A DNA stretch of 64,000 bases from Magnetococcus sp. PR-3 (GTDB taxonomy: Bacteria > Pseudomonadota > Magnetococcia > Magnetococcales > Magnetococcaceae): positions 514,628 through 578,627 of the forward strand of contig NZ_JBAHUQ010000001.1 in assembly GCF_036689865.1 (NCBI RefSeq), given 5' to 3'. Every line of letters begins with the position of its first letter. The stretch's first letter is position 1. Below are positions 30,801-36,800 of this stretch, in pieces. The notes below the pieces were generated by a model. The model made no database searches. It was not told where the DNA came from and saw only the letters and a program-made list of their open reading frames with translations. A program made the translations under genes and the position numbers.

Positions 30801-33800
30801 GATGATATTACCGTAAACAGATAACGGTCCAGCAAGGGTTAGATCTGTTGCTAAATTGACGGTATTGGCGGTATTAAGAAAGCTGCTGTAGACCGTATCA
30901 CCGGCCAAACCAGTACCGCTGTAGTTACCAATGGTCAAGCCACTCAAACCAGAGAGGGTGTTGAGGATAAGGTAACGGTTATCGGAGATACCATCTCCCA
31001 ACGTGGTGGAGAGGTTATCCGAGCTTACGGTACCGCGCAGATCAAAATCCTGAGCGCCAAAGCTGTTATTGTCCGACGCCAGGTAGAGATGCCCTGCACT
31101 ATTCAGGGTCAAGGTGCCGCTGTTGGCATAGTTTTTAATGGCATCTGCAATCAAAACCACATCACCCGTGCCTGTGGTGATGGTCGAGGCCCCATCAAGA
31201 GCGATACCGTTAATATGGGTGTTGACATCAGCACCAGATCCAGCCCAGATCATGACATCCCCACCCGAGGTGGTGATGGTAGAGCTGTTCAGATCCAAGG
31301 CATTATGATTGTAGGAAGCATGCCCCACGCTGGGCCCATCACCTACCGTTAAACCGTTCCAGGTTGTGGTTCCATTGGTACTGTTGCTGCCCCCAATCCA
31401 AACATGACCACCATTGGTGGTGATATTTCCATTGATACCCATGCCACCATGCTGGTTATTAGCATGGTCAGACCACAAAATGGTATGCAAGGAAGCGGTA
31501 CCGCTGACTGTTATATCTCCATAGAGATTCAAACGACTGTTGGATTTCAGGGTCAGGGTACCGATACCTGCGGTTTTACTGATGGTCACACCACTATTGA
31601 GTTGAATACCTGGGTTGGACGAACCGGAGGCGGTGATAAGAATATCCCCAGTTCCGCTTTGGGTCATGTTGGCGGAGATGATCACATCTTCACCATAAGC
31701 GGTTAAAGCACCAGAGAAAGTGTAAGCTGAATTAATATTAACATCGTGTACCGTATTACTGGCAGACCCAATGGTGACAGAACTCAGTGTTGAACCAGAA
31801 GCATCAAACCAACTGCTGTAGATCTCCTCACCAAAGGCTGTACTGGTGGTAGAGGGCTGCCAGTTAAAATGACCACTGGTCTGTAGGGTCGCATTGGCAG
31901 CAACCTCATATTGATCGGACCGAATGGTGATATCACTGCTGCTGGCAGTTATTGATGATCCCGCTTTGGAGCCAATGTAACCCGCTGCGGCAAGGTTCAT
32001 CCAGGTATTGGCTTCCCCCCCACCAAAGATATTGATGGCCCCACTGACAGCCAGGATTTCATAGCTGTCATGGATATTGAGGTTTTCACCCACACCATTG
32101 CTTCGGGTGCTGTTGGCGGTTATATCAATACCACCACCAACCCCTGTGGCATGCACTTTAAAAGAGCCGCTGGAGAGGGCAATAATCCCGTGTGGATCAT
32201 ACCCTTGACTGATACCACTTAAGCTAATGGCGGTAGCCGATGGTGGTGTGCAGGCCGGATTGGCCACAGAGTCACAGCTACCCGGCGTATAAGAGGAGGT
32301 CATGGTGGTACCCGCCCCCCCAAAGTAGAGGCCGGAATCATAATGGTTGCTCGCGGTAGCATAGCTGTAGCCATCCAGGGTAATCGTCCCGCTACCGGCG
32401 CTAATATCCATGCTACCGCTATCCCAACCAACCCCCCAGGCTGGATTAGAAGTGAGCACAGCACCACTCAACGATTGTCCCCGCATAAGGATGTTACCAC
32501 CATTGGAGGCGATGGTGGTGTTCCCCATTAAGGTGATACCCGCACCGAAAGAGGTCGTGGCTCCTGTCGCATAACCGCTGCCACTGGCATCCCCCCCAGC
32601 CAAAGTGATGTCGCCCCCCAGGGTTTGTAGATTTAAACCGTTGGAGAAGTAGATCAAGCCTAAACCGATGCCATCGGTATTGGATGTCAACAGCACATCA
32701 CCACCCGACTGATCCGGCGTACCGTCCAGGTTGGAATCCCCAGTAATGATGGAAACAGAACCCGAAGCGGTGCTGAAGATACTCGCGGTTGCCATTAGGG
32801 AGATACCCGCACCACTGTTACGTGTGGTCAGGTTGGCATTATTCTGGTCAATGGTCCGGCCATAGATGGTGATGGGCCCATAGGCGGTCAGGTCGGTATA
32901 AAAAATGACATCATGGTTGTTGGTGCTGTCACCAATGCTGATGCTGCTAAATGTACTGCCAAAAATGTACTCATCAGGTAAGGTAAGCGCCTCACCAAAG
33001 GTTGTACCGCTGCGGGAACGAATACTCAACGCCCCCGTACCGGCTACCGAAATCAACCCCGTATTACTGGCGGAACCTGAATTCGTAATACCTGTGGTCA
33101 GATCATCCGAGAGGAAGGTGATATTGCCACTGTTGGCATCTCCCACAATGATATTGGCGTTGGAGACATCACGCGCATTTAAACGTAATCCATAACCACT
33201 GGCATCGGTATAGGGGCCACTGCTGGAGAGAGTAATGTCCCCCCCATCGGTGGTCGTTGAGATGATGCTGCTGTTGGAGTAGTTGCGGATATGCATACCC
33301 ACATGGGTGGCACCGCCATCCACGGCATCACCGGTCAACACAATGTTGCCGGTGGTGGAGCTGAGGGTGACATCATCCCCACCATAGGTGCGGATACCCA
33401 AACCATTACCCCAGGTGGAGGTATGGGTTGAACTCTGCACCCCAGTAATTGAGATATTCCCTGTGGTGGAGCTCAGCGTAACGTTTCCGGTTGAGGAACT
33501 GTAGGGCATGGAGGTGCCAATCCAGACACCCACACCACGGGTATAACGTGTGGTACTGGCCAACTCCCCATCAATGCTTAGATGGCCTGCACCCGTAGAG
33601 ATCGTCGAATCATCAACAATATTAATACCCTTGGCATAACTGGCCGTGCCAGAGGTAACGTTATGGATCCCCTTAAGGGTCACCGCCCCACCAGCTGTCG
33701 TAATGGTGGTTTTACGAACATCAACACCATTACTCCAGTTACCATTGGTGCTATCGGCATATCCATACACCGACAGGTTACCACCACCAGTCAGAATGGT

Positions 33801-36800
33801 CGTTCCGGTCAAATAGGCGGCCACGCCCCAACCCGACGGGTTGACACTGTAGCCATCCCCAACCGTTAACGCCACCCCACCACTATAGGGTGTCCAACTG
33901 GTACCCAGCCCATGACTGTTGTGGTTACCCCCAATCCAGACCCCGCCACCTAACGTGGTGAGAGTATTGTTCTCCAGCTTTACCCGGCCAGTACCATCAT
34001 CATTGCTATCGGACAGAAACACCAAATGGGTGCGGCCCGTGGTACTGGTGATATCCCCCGTAACTTCAACCGTGCCCTGCCCTTCAAAACGCATATAGCT
34101 CTCGTAGGCACCGCTGCGGGTCAGATTACCCGTGACATCAATATCATGGCCATAAACCGTAACAGAACCCGCCACAGAGAGCGTGCTGTTGAGGGTGACA
34201 TCCTGGCTGTTGGTGGAGAGACCGATGGTTATAGAACTGGGGCTGGCGCCACTGAGATCAAACCAAGAGGTAGAGACCGATTCACCAAAGGAGGTGCTGC
34301 CACTGCCGGGTAGCCAGTTCCAGGCACCGGATGTGGTCACAGCTGGCGCACCACCGGAGAGGGTGTAGTTATCTGACTGAATGGTGATGTTGCTACTGCT
34401 ACTGGTTAGGGATGTGCCCGCTTTGGCACCAACATCCCCACCACTTGTGGCATAAAAGATGGTGCCTGTTTCTCCCCCTCCAACTAAGCTGATATTCCCA
34501 CTAGCTGCCAGAATTTCAAAGGGATCCTGAAAGGCAAAGTTATACCCCACGCTGTTGCTACGGGTATTGAAGGCGTTCATGGTAATGCCGCCCGTGCCGG
34601 TGGCATGCACCTTTAACGATCCAGACGATTTTGCATGAATTCCAACGGTATTATATCCCTGTCCCGTACCACTTAAGCTAATGGCGGTGCCGTAGCTGGT
34701 CGTGGGGATACAGGCGGGATCGATAAGCATATCGCAGCTGCCTGAGACACCACCGTAAGCTGAAGTGATGGTGGTACCACTGCCGCCAAAATAGAGCCCC
34801 GCATCGTAACTGTTGGTACTGCTGTCGTAACTGTAGCCATCCAGCGTAATGGTACCGCTGCCACTGTCGATGCTGGTACTACCAGCGTACCAACCAATGC
34901 CCCAGGCGCCATTCCCATTAGAGATAGCGCTGCTAAGGGATTTACCCCGCATGACAATGTTGCCACCACTGGAGGCAATGGTAACCCCCCCTTCAATACG
35001 AATACCCTCCGCCGTGGCATTGGCCACCCCCTCGGCATACCCACTGGCGGAGAAATCCCCCCCACCCAACGTAATATTACCACCCAACGTCTTGATGGTT
35101 AGACCGCTGGCAAAGCGAATTTGCCCACCATTTGCCCCATCGGTGTTGGCAGCCATCAAAACCTGACCACCAGACTGATCCGGCGCCCCATCACTGTTAG
35201 AGTCCCCAGTAATCAAGGAAATGGCACTGCTATTGCTGTTTTTGATATCCCCGGCGGCATACAATCCGATCCCGGCACCAGACAGGGTGGTGCTCAGATT
35301 GCCGTTGACATGCACATCCCCCCCATAGACCGTAATATGGCCACTGCTGGTCAGGTTGCTGTCCAGGTAGACATCCTGGGTATTACCCGATGTGCCGATG
35401 GTAACTGGGCCAAAGCTCTGGCCACTGGTGCTAAACCACTGGGTTCGAACCGCAGAGCTAAAACTGGTACTGCTGCTGGAAGGTAACCAGTTCCATGCAC
35501 CGCTACTGTTTAGATAGGGGGTGTAGCCGTTAAACTGGTAGTTATCGGCACGCAAGGTAAAGCTACTGCTACTGCTGGTCACCACCGTGCCAGCCTTGGC
35601 ACCGATATAACCATTATCGGCAATGTAGAGCCAGGATCCTGTCTCACCAGCCAAATTCAGGTTAATATCCCCGGAACTGGCAAGGATTTCATAAGGATCC
35701 TGAAAAACCAGGTTATCGCCCACACCCGCACTACGGGTGTTGGTACTGGTCAGGGTAATACCGCTGGTTCCGGTGGCGTGAAGTTTAAACGCACCGGAGG
35801 AGTTGGCCTGTATGCCGTAGGTATCGTTACCTTGGGCGGTACCGGTCAGGGTAATGGCAGCCAGTGAAGCCCCGCCGTTATAGGCCGATGCGATGGAGGT
35901 ACCGGTTCCACCAAAGTAAATACCCGTATCATAGGTACCCATCGAGCTATCATAGGTTTCCCCAACAATCGTTACCGTGCCACTGCCGCTGTCGATGCTG
36001 GTGCTGCCAGAGAACCAACCAACACCCCACGCTCCATGGCCATTGGTAATGGCACCGTTCAAGGAGCGGCCACGCATGATGATGTTACCGCCCTTGGAGG
36101 CCAGGGTGACGCCCCCTTCGATACGAATCCCCTCGGCGGTCAGATCTGAGGTACCCTCGGCATAACCACTACCTACACTATTTCCACCGGCCAGGGTGAT
36201 GCTACCGCCAAGGGTTTGAATGTTTAAACCACTGGTAAAGCGGATTTGACCACCAGCAACACCATCGGTATTGGCGGCCAACAACACACTGCCGCCACTA
36301 TAATCCGGCACACCGTCCAGATTGGAATCGCCGGTGACCATGGTCACCGAACTGCTGCCACTAATGCTCTCTGACGCCAACAGGGAGATGCTATACGCCC
36401 CATATTGAGTGGTTAGATTACCATCAATGGTCAGGTTTTGGCCTGAGAGGGTAATGCTACCACCGGTAATACTCTGATTGACATCGATCAAGCCACCATA
36501 AAGGGCCACAGAACTGCTGGCGGTGATGGCCTCATCCACAACAATATTAGAGCTGTTACTACCATGGCCCAGCGTAAAGGAGGTCAGGGATTGGCTGGCG
36601 GTATCAAACCAGGAGGTATAGAGCGTCTGCCCAAAGCGCCCACTGAATGGGGTAACGCTTACACCACCATAGGTTTGCAAGGTGGGCGCTACCGTCAGGT
36701 CAAATTTGTCCGACTGGATGGTGATGTAACTATAGCTCGAGTTAACGCTGCTACCGGTTTTGCCACCGATATAACCGGTTTGATTGATCTCCAGCTCGGT